A DNA stretch of 5,423 bases from JAYVIQ01 sp043770215 (GTDB taxonomy: Bacteria; Bacteroidota; Bacteroidia; Cytophagales; JAAEPT01), in assembly GCA_043770215.1 (NCBI GenBank), contig JAYVIQ010000219.1, positions 1-5,423 of the forward strand, given 5' to 3'. Position 1 is the first letter of the stretch, and the number at the start of each line of letters is the position of its first letter. The notes beneath the pieces are model-generated. The model was given only the letters and a program-made list of their open reading frames with translations, did not search any database and was not told where the DNA came from. Positions 1 to 5,423 of the stretch are shown here, piece after piece. A program made the position numbers and the translations under genes.

Positions 1-566
1 CTAAAAATTATTTATTGGTTTGTGAGCACCCACACGTATATACTCTAGGCAGAAGCGGAGACAAAGAAAATTTATTGATAGATGCTTTGCAGTTGGTAAA
101 AAAGGAGGCTAAGTTTTTTGAGGTAGGTAGAGGAGGAGACATTACTTACCATGGTCCAGGGCAGATAGTTATATATCCTATTTTAGATTTAGATAATTTT
201 TTTACAGACATACATAAATACTTACGTTTTTTAGAAGAGGCTGTAATTATGACTTTGGCAGAATATGGTGTTTTAGCTGGTAGAATAGATGGGCTAACAG
301 GCGTTTGGTTAGACCACGAAAAACAGATTTTTCCAAGAAAAATATGTGCTTTAGGCGTCAAAGCTAGCAGATGGATAACCATGCATGGATTGGCACTGAA
401 CGTAAATACCGATTTAAGTTATTTTGGAAACATTGTACCATGTGGTATTGTAGGCAAAGCGGTAACTTCTTTGCAAAATGAATTTGGCCAATTGTTGCAT
501 GTACAAGAGGTCTCTCAAAAATTAGTAGCAAACATTGTAAAAATGTTTGATATGGAGCAACAATAA
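1..566 (+). CDS. lipB: Octanoyl-ACP:protein octanoyltransferase LipB, 5'-truncated by window edge
   Basis: LipB moves the octanoyl group from octanoyl-ACP onto the lipoyl domains of 2-oxoacid dehydrogenase complexes and GcvH, the first step of de novo lipoate synthesis in the cytoplasm. The reading frame is open from the first full codon (position 3) and no plausible start is visible. The first residues KNYLLVCEHPHVYTLGRSGD match the interior of the family (the xCxHPxVYTLGRSGD region), so roughly 30-50 N-terminal residues lie outside the window; the TTG at 15 is not a real start. Visible family motifs are GRGGDITYHGPGQ (substrate-binding loop), GRIDGLTGVW, the catalytic Lys of PRKICALGV (codon 339-341) and the catalytic Cys of IVPCGI (codon 441-443). 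Both catalytic residues are present and the C-terminus is complete, so the enzyme should be active. It lies 9 bp ahead of the SDR gene and probably leads the same operon. Confidence 0.95.
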   Translation, partial: KNYLLVCEHPHVYTLGRSGDKENLLIDALQLVKKEAKFFEVGRGGDITYHGPGQIVIYPILDLDNFFTDIHKYLRFLEEAVIMTLAEYGVLAGRIDGLTGVWLDHEKQIFPRKICALGVKASRWITMHGLALNVNTDLSYFGNIVPCGIVGKAVTSLQNEFGQLLHVQEVSQKLVANIVKMFDMEQQ

Positions 567-575
567 ATTTAAGTA

Positions 576-1400
576 ATGGAAACCAACCAAGTTATTTTAG
601 TTACTGGAGCAAGTAGTGGCATTGGAGAAGCAATTGCCATACATTTGCATCAAAAAGGGCATATTGTTTATGGTTCTGGCAGAACAGCGCACGGGCTTCA
701 TACAAGTGGATTTAGATTTATATCCTTAAATGTAAATGATTCTGAAAGCGTAAATAATGCTGTAGAGTATATCATTCAAAAAGAAACTAGATTAGATGTA
801 TTGATAAATAATGCTGGAATTGGTTTGGCAGGAGCTGTAGAAGAGGTAGATGAAGAATCTGTAAAACATATATTTGATACCAATATTACAGGAGTTTACA
901 GAACATGTAAAGCAGTTTTGCCTCAAATGAGAAGGCAAAAAAGTGGTAAGATTATAAATATTGGTTCTATTGCTGGTATGATAGGATTGCCATATAGGTC
1001 TTTTTACAGTGCTTCTAAATTTGCTATAGAAGGGTTTTCAGAAGGTTTAAGTATGGAGGTAAAACAATTTGGAATAAAAGTAGTTCTTGTACAGCCTGGA
1101 GATATGAAAACTAGTATAAACCAAAATAGAATAGAAGTAGATGGAGGTCAAGACTCTCCCTACTTAGAAAGTTTTAATTATGTTCGTTCTAAATTTAGTA
1201 ATGCGGTAGATAATGCATTTGAACCAATTGTAATTGCAAAAATTATAGATCAGATTATTAATGACAAAAGACCAAGTTTTAGGTATATAAAAGGCTCTTT
1301 TTTTGAATATCTAACCTGTTTTTTGAAAAGTACACTGTCTTTTAGATCGTTTGAAAAAGCTGTAACTTCTTATTATAAAATGGGTAAAATAAGGAATTAA
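576..1400 (+). CDS. Classical short-chain dehydrogenase/reductase (SDR), substrate unknown
   Basis: This 274-residue protein is an NAD(P)-dependent oxidoreductase of the classical SDR type. It has the cofactor-binding TGASSGIG (residues 10-17), the NNAG motif (78-81), a structural/catalytic Asn in DTNITG (N103), catalytic Ser131 (NIGSIAG), the YSASK active site (Y144, K148) and the PG turn after strand 6 (P174-G175). The full catalytic tetrad is intact. A C-terminal extension of about 90 residues after the PG motif fits the retinol-dehydrogenase / 17-beta-hydroxysteroid-dehydrogenase-like branch rather than a compact FabG, but the substrate cannot be read from the sequence. The ATG at 576 places the glycine-rich loop close to the N-terminus, as is usual. 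It lies 9 bp after lipB and 1 bp before the exonuclease gene, so co-transcription is likely. A direct role in lipoate metabolism is only a guess from position. Confidence 0.9.
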   Translation: METNQVILVTGASSGIGEAIAIHLHQKGHIVYGSGRTAHGLHTSGFRFISLNVNDSESVNNAVEYIIQKETRLDVLINNAGIGLAGAVEEVDEESVKHIFDTNITGVYRTCKAVLPQMRRQKSGKIINIGSIAGMIGLPYRSFYSASKFAIEGFSEGLSMEVKQFGIKVVLVQPGDMKTSINQNRIEVDGGQDSPYLESFNYVRSKFSNAVDNAFEPIVIAKIIDQIINDKRPSFRYIKGSFFEYLTCFLKSTLSFRSFEKAVTSYYKMGKIRN

Positions 1401-1401
1401 T

Positions 1402-2109
1402 ATGAAACAAATCATATTTTTAGATATCGAAACTGTGCCTTTTTCAAACAATTATGATGCCTTGTCTGATAGACTAAAATCTAATTGGTCTAGAAAAGCG
1501 AATTATTTACGTACAGATGCTTTTGATAGTGATAATGTTTTGTACACAACTAAAGCTGGTATTTTTGCTGAATTTGGTAGAATAGTATGTATAAGTGTAG
1601 GTATTTTGGTTCTTTCTGAGGCAGGAAAACAAGTTAGAATAAAATCTTTTTTTGGACACAATGAAAAACAATTGTTGCTAGAATTCACAGACCTCATAAA
1701 TACCAAAATGAAAAGCAAAGACATCTTTTTTTGTGCCCACAATGGCAAAGAATTTGATTTTCCATATTTATGCAGAAGATTGCTCATTAATAGATTAAAC
1801 ATTCCAGAAGTATTAAACATTTCCAATAAAAAACCTTGGGAAATAAAACATTTAGATACTTTAGAAATGTGGAAATTTGGAGATTACAAGCATTATACAT
1901 CATTAGATTTGTTGGCAGCAGTTTTTGAAATCCCAACGAGCAAAGATGATATAGATGGGAGCCAAGTGGCTAGTGTATATTATGGAGAAGAGAACGGAAT
2001 AGAAAGAATTAAAAAGTATTGTGAAAAAGACGTAGCTGTTTTGGCTCAAGTTTATTTAAGTTTAACTAGTCAAGAACACATACCAGATGATGGTTTTGTG
2101 TTTGTTTAG
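1402..2109 (+). CDS. Predicted DEDDy 3'-5' exonuclease (PolB-exonuclease-related family)
   Basis: This 235-residue protein matches the stand-alone exonuclease family related to the proofreading domain of family-B DNA polymerases. Motif I is FLDIET (D8, E10), motif II is CAHNGKEFDFPYL (D119), and motif III is YCEKD (Y206, D210). This gives the four acidic metal ligands plus the tyrosine of the DEDDy class. Members are expected to be Mg2+-dependent 3'-5' nucleases acting in the cytoplasm on DNA or RNA; the physiological substrate is not established. No polymerase domain is present. The ATG at 1402 is preceded by AGGA (1392-1395) with a 6-bp spacer, one of the few Shine-Dalgarno-like sites here, and it begins 1 bp after the SDR stop, pointing to a shared transcript. 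The gene ends 6 bp from the convergent tspO stop. Confidence 0.88.
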   Translation: MKQIIFLDIETVPFSNNYDALSDRLKSNWSRKANYLRTDAFDSDNVLYTTKAGIFAEFGRIVCISVGILVLSEAGKQVRIKSFFGHNEKQLLLEFTDLINTKMKSKDIFFCAHNGKEFDFPYLCRRLLINRLNIPEVLNISNKKPWEIKHLDTLEMWKFGDYKHYTSLDLLAAVFEIPTSKDDIDGSQVASVYYGEENGIERIKKYCEKDVAVLAQVYLSLTSQEHIPDDGFVFV

Positions 2110-2115
2110 CTTGCT

Positions 2116-2574
2116 TTAGTTATACAATACGGTATACAAGTTTAAGGAAGTTGCAATTAATAACCATATAAAGTAAGGTGCCACTAGTGCACTTTTAAAC
2201 CCCATTTTAGCCCAATTCTCGAAAAGGAAATACCCCATGAGCACCGTTAGCGCGCTTATAACTACCAGAGAAAGACTCATGTAATGAAAGTAAAAAAAAA
2301 TAGGATTCCAGCATACATTCAAAATCCATTGAAACACAAAAAGTGCCACAAGTAGTGTTTTATTTTCTGTTTTTGTCCATAAATAACTCATGTAAATTGC
2401 AAAAAGCACCATAATACTTGTCCAAGCTGCACCAAAAACCCATCCAGGTGGAGTCCAAGGGGCTTTGTTTAAATTTTTGTACCAATCAGAGATTACTGCT
2501 TCTTTGGTTATTAAACTTCCTAAACCAAGAGCACCAAAATTTATTACAAGAAAGGAGATTAGACGAACCATCAT
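2116..2574 (-). CDS. tspO: TspO/MBR family membrane protein
   Basis: This is a 152-residue polytopic protein with five predicted hydrophobic helices, the usual size and topology of bacterial TspO, homologue of the mitochondrial translocator (peripheral benzodiazepine receptor). Diagnostic residues are W31-Y32, the loop P39-W40-T41-P42-P43 followed by GWVFGAAWT, Q82 and N86 with WNPIFF (89-94), and P133-Y134 with W137, A141 and N145 in the last helix. Bacterial TspO proteins bind tetrapyrroles and have been tied to stress and photosynthesis regulation; what it does in this organism is not shown by the sequence. Two adjacent ATGs (at 2574 and 2571) could both serve as start. The gene is transcribed toward the exonuclease gene with a 6-bp gap and no clear intrinsic terminator, so the two transcripts probably overlap at their 3' ends. 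Confidence 0.93.
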   Translation of the reverse strand: MMVRLISFLVINFGALGLGSLITKEAVISDWYKNLNKAPWTPPGWVFGAAWTSIMVLFAIYMSYLWTKTENKTLLVALFVFQWILNVCWNPIFFYFHYMSLSLVVISALTVLMGYFLFENWAKMGFKSALVAPYFIWLLIATSLNLYTVLYN

Positions 2575-2594
2575 AAGTTTTTTCTATTTATGGT

Positions 2595-2602
2595 GAAAGA
2601 TA
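2595..2602 (-). promoter_or_regulatory. Candidate -7 box for tspO
   Basis: Read on the minus strand this is TATCTTTC, one mismatch (final base) from the Bacteroidota -7 consensus TAnnTTTG, about 20 bp upstream of the tspO start. No convincing -33 TTG element precedes it, so the call rests on position and the 7/8 match only. Confidence 0.35.
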
Positions 2603-2853
2603 CTAAATATAATTGTTTTAATCCTTTGCTTTTATAAGCCTGTAAAAAAAGATTGAATCAAAATCTTGTTGAAATCAATTCAAACAATAGTAGGAATAAT
2701 TCAAGTGACTATTGGGAGCATAATTTATGAGGTTAAAAGAGATTCTAACCACTTATTTTATGTTTTGTAAAATTTTAACTTGTAGAACAACCCAATATTG
2801 AATAAATGAATCATAACTTTAGAAATCAACAACCGACAAAATTAATTTTTCTG

Positions 2854-2861
2854 TATCTTTG
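2854..2861 (+). promoter_or_regulatory. Bacteroidota-type -7 promoter box upstream of yggS
   Basis: TATCTTTG is an exact match to TAnnTTTG, the -7 element recognised by the primary sigma factor of Bacteroidota. The expected -33 region has GACA (2835-2838) but no clean TTG. Transcription would start near 2867, giving a leader of about 105 nt before the yggS ATG at 2974. Confidence 0.6.
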
Positions 2862-2890
2862 AAAAGAATAAGTTTTGGAATAAAAAAAGT

Positions 2891-2925
2891 ACAAAAGGGT
2901 TCTATTTCCAGGATTAACCTTTTGT
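2891..2925 (+). promoter_or_regulatory. Hairpin in the yggS leader (attenuator- or terminator-like)
   Basis: ACAAAAGGGTT (2891-2901) pairs with AACCTTTTGT (2916-2925), with one extra G bulged in the left arm and a 14-nt loop. An A-run precedes it (2882-2888), and the right arm ends in CCTTTTGTTT. This A-run/stem/T-rich layout resembles intrinsic terminators of AT-rich Bacteroidota. It lies downstream of the promoter box and 48 bp ahead of the yggS ATG, so it could attenuate the operon or end a short leader RNA. The stem is AU-rich and no experimental class is recognised. Confidence 0.4.
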
Positions 2926-2973
2926 TTAAAATGTTATAATTAGTAGTAAATAAACAAATTGCTAAAAAATAGA

Positions 2974-3654
2974 ATGAATACATTAGAAGATAATTTATCT
3001 AAAATAAATACTCAAATACCTCCACAAGTAACTTTAGTGGCTGTGTCTAAAACACAGTCCATAGCTATTGTTCAAAAAGCATATGATCTAGGCATTCGTA
3101 TTTTTGGCGAAAACAAAGTACAAGAAATGACAGAAAAATATGAAGCATTGCCTAAAGATATTGAGTGGCATATGATAGGACATTTACAAAGCAATAAAGT
3201 AAAATACATTGTACCCTATGTTTCTCTCATTCATGGTACAGATAGCAAAAGTCTCTTGAAAGAGATTTCTAAGCAAGCCCAAAAAATAAAAAGACCAATA
3301 AATTGCTTATTACAAGTACATGTGGCAAAGGAAGAAACTAAATTTGGATTCTTGCCACAAGAAATTTTAGATTTTGTTTCTGAAACAGATTTTGAAAAAG
3401 ATTACCCTTTTGTACATATTAAAGGGCTTATGGCTATGGCAAGCAATACAGAGGAAACTAGTCAAATTAAAAAGGAGTTTGATTTAGTAAAGGACTTGTT
3501 TGATGCTTTAAATAAAGAAAAAAAATCTAATGTAATTAGTATGGACATACTTTCTATGGGAATGAGTGGGGATTATAAAGTAGCCATAGACTGTGGCAGC
3601 AACATGGTAAGGGTAGGTAGTAGTATATTTGGGCATAGAAATCATACAGTATGA
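2974..3654 (+). CDS. yggS: YggS/PROSC-family PLP-binding homeostasis protein
   Basis: This is a cytoplasmic PLP-binding protein with the alanine-racemase-like N-terminal barrel fold but no known enzymatic activity; family members buffer pyridoxal phosphate and affect amino-acid pools. From the ATG at 2974 it is 226 residues, typical of the family. Signatures are LVAVSK with the PLP-linking Lys26, FGENKVQE (44-51), EWHMIGHLQSNK (from about residue 64), KFGF, KGLMAMA, SMGMSGDY (194-201) and the phosphate-binding GSNMVRVGSSIFGHR near the C-terminus. Homologues usually have GxT rather than GSN at 208-210, a small departure in the phosphate site. A TTG five codons upstream (2959) is in frame, but the ATG is preferred because it gives the normal N-terminus. 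The stop overlaps the start of the DUF423 gene. Confidence 0.93.
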   Translation: MNTLEDNLSKINTQIPPQVTLVAVSKTQSIAIVQKAYDLGIRIFGENKVQEMTEKYEALPKDIEWHMIGHLQSNKVKYIVPYVSLIHGTDSKSLLKEISKQAQKIKRPINCLLQVHVAKEETKFGFLPQEILDFVSETDFEKDYPFVHIKGLMAMASNTEETSQIKKEFDLVKDLFDALNKEKKSNVISMDILSMGMSGDYKVAIDCGSNMVRVGSSIFGHRNHTV

Positions 3655-4025
3655 AAATTCAATTAATTATAGCAAGTTTTTTAGGTTTTTTTGGGGTGGC
3701 ATTAGGTGCTTTTGGTGCTCATGCACTTAAATCTATATTAGAATCTGTTGGCAAAATAGAGCAGTTTGAAACAGCAAATAAGTACCATTGGTACCATACT
3801 TTTGCTGTCTTTTTGTGTGCTTGGTTTTTTTATCAAACACAAAACAATACTTTTTCTGTGAGTGCTTGGTTGTTTTTAGTAGGTATTTTTGTATTTAGTG
3901 GTTCTTTATATGCGTACTCAATTACAGGTCTAAAACAATTTGCAATGATTACTCCAGTTGGTGGTCTATTTTTTTTAATTGCCTGGGGATTAATGGTATA
4001 TGGTATTATTTACTCAAAACTGTAA
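3651..4025 (+). CDS. DUF423 (YgdD-like) small membrane protein
   Basis: This is a 124-residue inner-membrane protein with four hydrophobic segments (about residues 3-25, 45-62, 70-90 and 97-121). It matches the DUF423 family through GAFGAHALK near the N-terminus, the FETANKYHWYHTFAV segment, the FSGSLYAYSITG motif and ITPVGGLFFLIAW. The biochemical function of the family is unknown. Its ATG overlaps the yggS TGA in the tetranucleotide ATGA (3651-3654), a layout typical of translational coupling, so it is expected to be made together with YggS. No hairpin terminator is evident after the stop. Confidence 0.9.
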   Translation: MKIQLIIASFLGFFGVALGAFGAHALKSILESVGKIEQFETANKYHWYHTFAVFLCAWFFYQTQNNTFSVSAWLFLVGIFVFSGSLYAYSITGLKQFAMITPVGGLFFLIAWGLMVYGIIYSKL

Positions 4026-4358
4026 ATCCCAGACTATACTATTTCATTGCCAGATAATATAGATAACCCATTTTATTAAAGCATTAAATGTTTGTAGCCC
4101 CAAGTAATTTTAGTTACGCATTATTATAAGCACAAATTTTTTATTCAGCACCAAAATTAAATAGAATTCCCAATGCTCAAATTTAGTACTACTGCTCCAA
4201 TTTTGTAAATCCCTTGTTGAACTAAACCTTCGGTAGCTAGTATTTCCGTCTATAATGTATACCTTTAAGTTGTAATATATAAAAATTATTTACCCTGACA
4301 AAAAAAGACACCCTCAGAAATAAGGGAAAGTAAAACGATCAATGTAGCTCGTCGCCAA
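4026..4358. other. Intergenic stretch between the DUF423 gene and the mobile-element ORF
   Basis: This 333-bp stretch has no intact gene. It contains the left copy of the flanking inverted repeat (4188-4241). It also has a start-less open frame on the minus strand (4289 to 4110, 59 codons plus stop), a 4-bp stem CCCT (4311-4314) / AGGG (4323-4326), and a relatively GC-rich block at 4345-4368 leading into the GTG start of the chimeric ORF. The point where host DNA gives way to mobile-element DNA cannot be fixed exactly; the left repeat is the best candidate edge. Confidence 0.6.
4188..4241 (+). repeat. Left copy of an imperfect inverted repeat flanking the mobile element
   Basis: ACTACTGCT (4188-4196) is the exact reverse complement of the last nine bases of the window (5415-5423). 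Further in, 4216-4241 matches the reverse complement of 5342-5367 at 20 of 26 positions, with the shared blocks GTTGAAC, AA, CTT, GGTAGC and GT in the same order and spacing. Between the two blocks this copy has 19 nt, against 47 nt in the right copy. The missing part corresponds to most of the right-hand hairpin. Confidence 0.6.
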
Positions 4359-5207
4359 GTGCCAGGCTTTAAGTCTTTGTTGTACAGATTTGAACGCAGT
4401 ATATCTGTATTAGGTAGGAGTAAAACGACCTATGAAAGCTATGGTAGATGCATTGCGGCAATATCCTTGCATTATGGAAAACTACCCACAGAGCTAGACC
4501 CAGAGCAAGTATACAAATACCCTTTTATGCTTCAGAAACAAAGCCTTACACCCTCCCAAACGTATTTCAAACACACCGTTTATGGACTCAGGTTTCAAAA
4601 CTGGCAAAACATACGAAAAGATGGCAAGTTTCTTTTCTCTGTAAAAGCCATGAGCAAGGTATTTAGGGCAAAATATCTTGCAGAGATTGGTAAAAATATA
4701 GCGCTAGACCCCAATATACGCAAGGCACTCTATAAAAAAGAGTGGGTAATTTATGCCAAACGCCCTTTTGGAAGTCCAAAATCTGTGGTAGAATACTTGG
4801 GAAGATATACCCATAAAATTGCCATCTCAAACCATAGAATCTTAGGTATAGACAAAAAAACGGTAAGCTTTAGTTACAAAGACTACAAACAAGGTGGGCA
4901 GAAGAAAGTAATGACGCTTACTCATGCTGAGTTTGTACGCAGGTTTGCCCAGCATATATTGCCCAAGCGTTTTGTAAAACTACGCCATTATGGTTTTTTG
5001 AGCAGCACTTGGAAACGTAAAAAGCTGAAAGACCTACAAGAAAAACTTAAAGTAATACAGCCAGAAACAAAGTCAAAATCTAGGTTTAGAAAATGCCCCT
5101 GCTGTAAGACGGGCAATTTGATTATGATAGAACAGTTTGGCAAAAGAGGTCCGCCTACAAAACAGGCTTTGGGCACTAGCCAACCTCATATTCCATGCAT
5201 AAACTAA
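4359..5207 (+). pseudogene. Deletion chimera: tyrosine-recombinase N-terminus fused to Y2 (IS91-like) transposase C-terminus
   Basis: The 282-codon open frame starts at GTG; upstream it stays open only to a TGA at 4296 and offers no ATG. Residues 1-79 (LLYRFERSISVLGRSKTTYESYGR ... TYFKHTVYGLRF) resemble the SAM-like N-terminal domain of site-specific tyrosine recombinases, but the whole catalytic domain is absent. From about W82 (QNIRKDGKFLFSVKAMSKVFRAKY) it reads as an IS91/IS801-type Y2 transposase. It keeps the catalytic pair YLGRY (Y146, Y150), the following THKIAISNHR, and a cysteine cluster CPCC (246-249), but lacks the N-terminal zinc region and the HUH metal-binding motif. IS91-like elements with an integrase gene ahead of the transposase gene are known, so an in-frame internal deletion joining the two is the simplest origin. 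The product should be unable to transpose by itself. It is called a pseudogene for that reason, although it is open and could be translated. Confidence 0.8.
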
Positions 5208-5281
5208 GTTGTGGGTAGGGGAAGGTATGCGTAAAAATTAGGCAAAAGGCTAATAACTAGACAAAAACAGACCAATAATAA

Positions 5282-5303
5282 AAGCAGATACAAAAATCTG
5301 CTT
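5282..5303 (-). terminator. Possible intrinsic terminator reading leftward
   Basis: AAGCAGAT (5282-5289) and ATCTGCTT (5296-5303) form a perfect 8-bp stem with a 6-nt loop. On the minus strand the stem is followed by TTATTATT, a broken T-tract; on the plus strand what follows is CTACACCC, so it would act only on leftward transcription. It could shield the element from read-in. The stem is only moderately stable. Confidence 0.35.
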
Positions 5304-5341
5304 CTACACCCAGCTTTTTAAACTACGACATCTCCATAATA

Positions 5342-5423
5342 ACCCGCTACCAAAGCTTCCGTTCAACCTAGTTTTCATGGCTTGTGCTGCGCACACCACG
5401 AAAACTTAGCTGTTAGCAGTAGT
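5342..5423 (-). repeat. Right copy of the flanking inverted repeat, containing a long hairpin
   Basis: This is the counterpart of 4188-4241 in opposite orientation. It contains a strong fold: AAC/GTT (5365-5367 with 5412-5414), CTA/TAG (5368-5370 with 5407-5409), GTTTTC/GAAAAC (5371-5376 with 5400-5405), TGG/CCA (5378-5380 with 5396-5398) and TGTGC/GCACA (5383-5387 with 5391-5395). The loop is TGC, there is one A-C mismatch, and bulges sit at 5381-5382, 5406 and 5410-5411. That is 20 base pairs over 50 nt, much stronger than other repeats here. The copy may continue past the window edge. Confidence 0.6.

Larger units (their letters stand above)
2575..2973. other. Divergent intergenic region between tspO and yggS
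   Basis: This 399-bp AT-rich stretch carries no convincing gene. It holds the two candidate promoters and the yggS leader hairpin listed separately. It also contains two small overlapping inverted repeats: AAGATT (2649-2654) with AATCTT (2662-2667), and TTGTTGAA (2666-2673) with TTCAAACAA (2679-2687, one bulged A). They share two bases, so only one can form fully at a time. Neither is followed by a T-tract. A third weak repeat is GGTTA (2731-2735) with TAACC (2746-2750). A 24-codon ATG reading frame at 2727-2801 exists but has no supporting evidence. Confidence 0.6.
5208..5423. mobile_element. 3' non-coding end of the IS91-like remnant
   Basis: These 216 bp between the transposase stop and the window edge contain two hairpins and the right copy of the flanking inverted repeat. 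IS91-family elements carry their replication origin (oriIS) beyond the 3' end of the transposase gene, usually marked by a hairpin. The position and the strong fold near 5371-5405 fit that role, but the conserved oriIS sequence cannot be confirmed by eye. The window ends exactly at the end of the repeat match, so neither the true terminus nor the flanking tetranucleotide target can be seen. Confidence 0.45.

Noticed and set aside
146..382. Minus-strand open frame inside lipB
   Set aside because: It lies antisense to strongly conserved LipB motifs and shows no recognisable protein features.
1503..1826. 107-codon minus-strand frame inside the exonuclease gene
   Set aside because: It is a shadow of the coding strand, where the DEDDy motifs establish the real gene.
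2110..2138. Possible bidirectional terminator between the exonuclease gene and tspO (CTTG/CAAG and TATAC/GTATA)
   Set aside because: The stems are short, interrupted by a 7-nt bulge and AT-rich, with no T-tract on either side.
2727..2801. 24-codon ATG frame with GGGAG 8 bp upstream
   Set aside because: It is very short, gives a low-complexity AT-rich translation and matches no known small protein; Bacteroidota do not depend on such a Shine-Dalgarno match.
4448..4666. 72-codon + strand frame inside the chimeric transposase ORF
   Set aside because: It is out of frame with the recombinase/transposase homology and has no family features. A frameshifted continuation was considered, but the main frame already carries both homologous halves.
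4988..5176. 62-codon minus-strand frame inside the transposase C-terminus
   Set aside because: It is antisense to the conserved cysteine-containing tail and is explained as a shadow.
5343..5423. Open + strand frame running off the right edge through the hairpin
   Set aside because: It has no start codon, lies inside a self-complementary repeat and consists of fewer than 30 codons; the repeat structure explains it better.
1..5423. CRISPR array, tRNA or rRNA gene
   Set aside because: No regularly spaced direct repeats, no cloverleaf with a CCA-adjacent acceptor stem and no rRNA-like conserved blocks were seen on either strand.

Overview
The window looks like chromosomal DNA of a member of the Bacteroidota. 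It is AT-rich. The spacing between same-strand genes is tight, Shine-Dalgarno signals are mostly weak, and the upstream region of the yggS gene carries an exact match to the Bacteroidota -7 promoter motif TAnnTTTG. I cannot name a genus from the sequence alone.

Left part (1-2109, + strand): a probable operon of lipB (octanoyl-ACP:protein octanoyltransferase, 5' end outside the window), a classical short-chain dehydrogenase/reductase of unknown substrate, and a DEDDy-type 3'-5' exonuclease of the PolB-exonuclease-related family. Gaps are 9 bp and 1 bp. Converging on it from the other strand is a TspO/MBR membrane protein (2116-2574).

Middle (2575-4025): a 399-bp divergent intergenic region holds candidate promoters for tspO and yggS and a terminator-like hairpin in the yggS leader. 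It is followed by yggS (PLP-homeostasis protein) and a DUF423 membrane protein whose start codon overlaps the yggS stop (ATGA), so the two are probably translationally coupled.

Right part (4026-5423): a decayed mobile element. Its single ORF (4359-5207, GTG start) is a chimera. The first ~79 residues resemble the N-terminal core-binding domain of a tyrosine recombinase. From about residue 82 it continues as the C-terminal half of an IS91/IS801-type Y2 transposase, keeping the YxxxY pair and a CPxC-type cysteine cluster but lacking the HUH metal site. This is best explained by an internal deletion that joined, in frame, the accessory integrase gene and the transposase gene of a two-gene IS91-like element. 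Around it lie two diverged inverted copies of one sequence (left 4188-4241, right 5342-5423). The right copy contains a strong ~50-nt hairpin that is missing from the left copy. These flanking copies and the chimera are the most unusual part of the window. The rest is ordinary housekeeping and accessory gene content.
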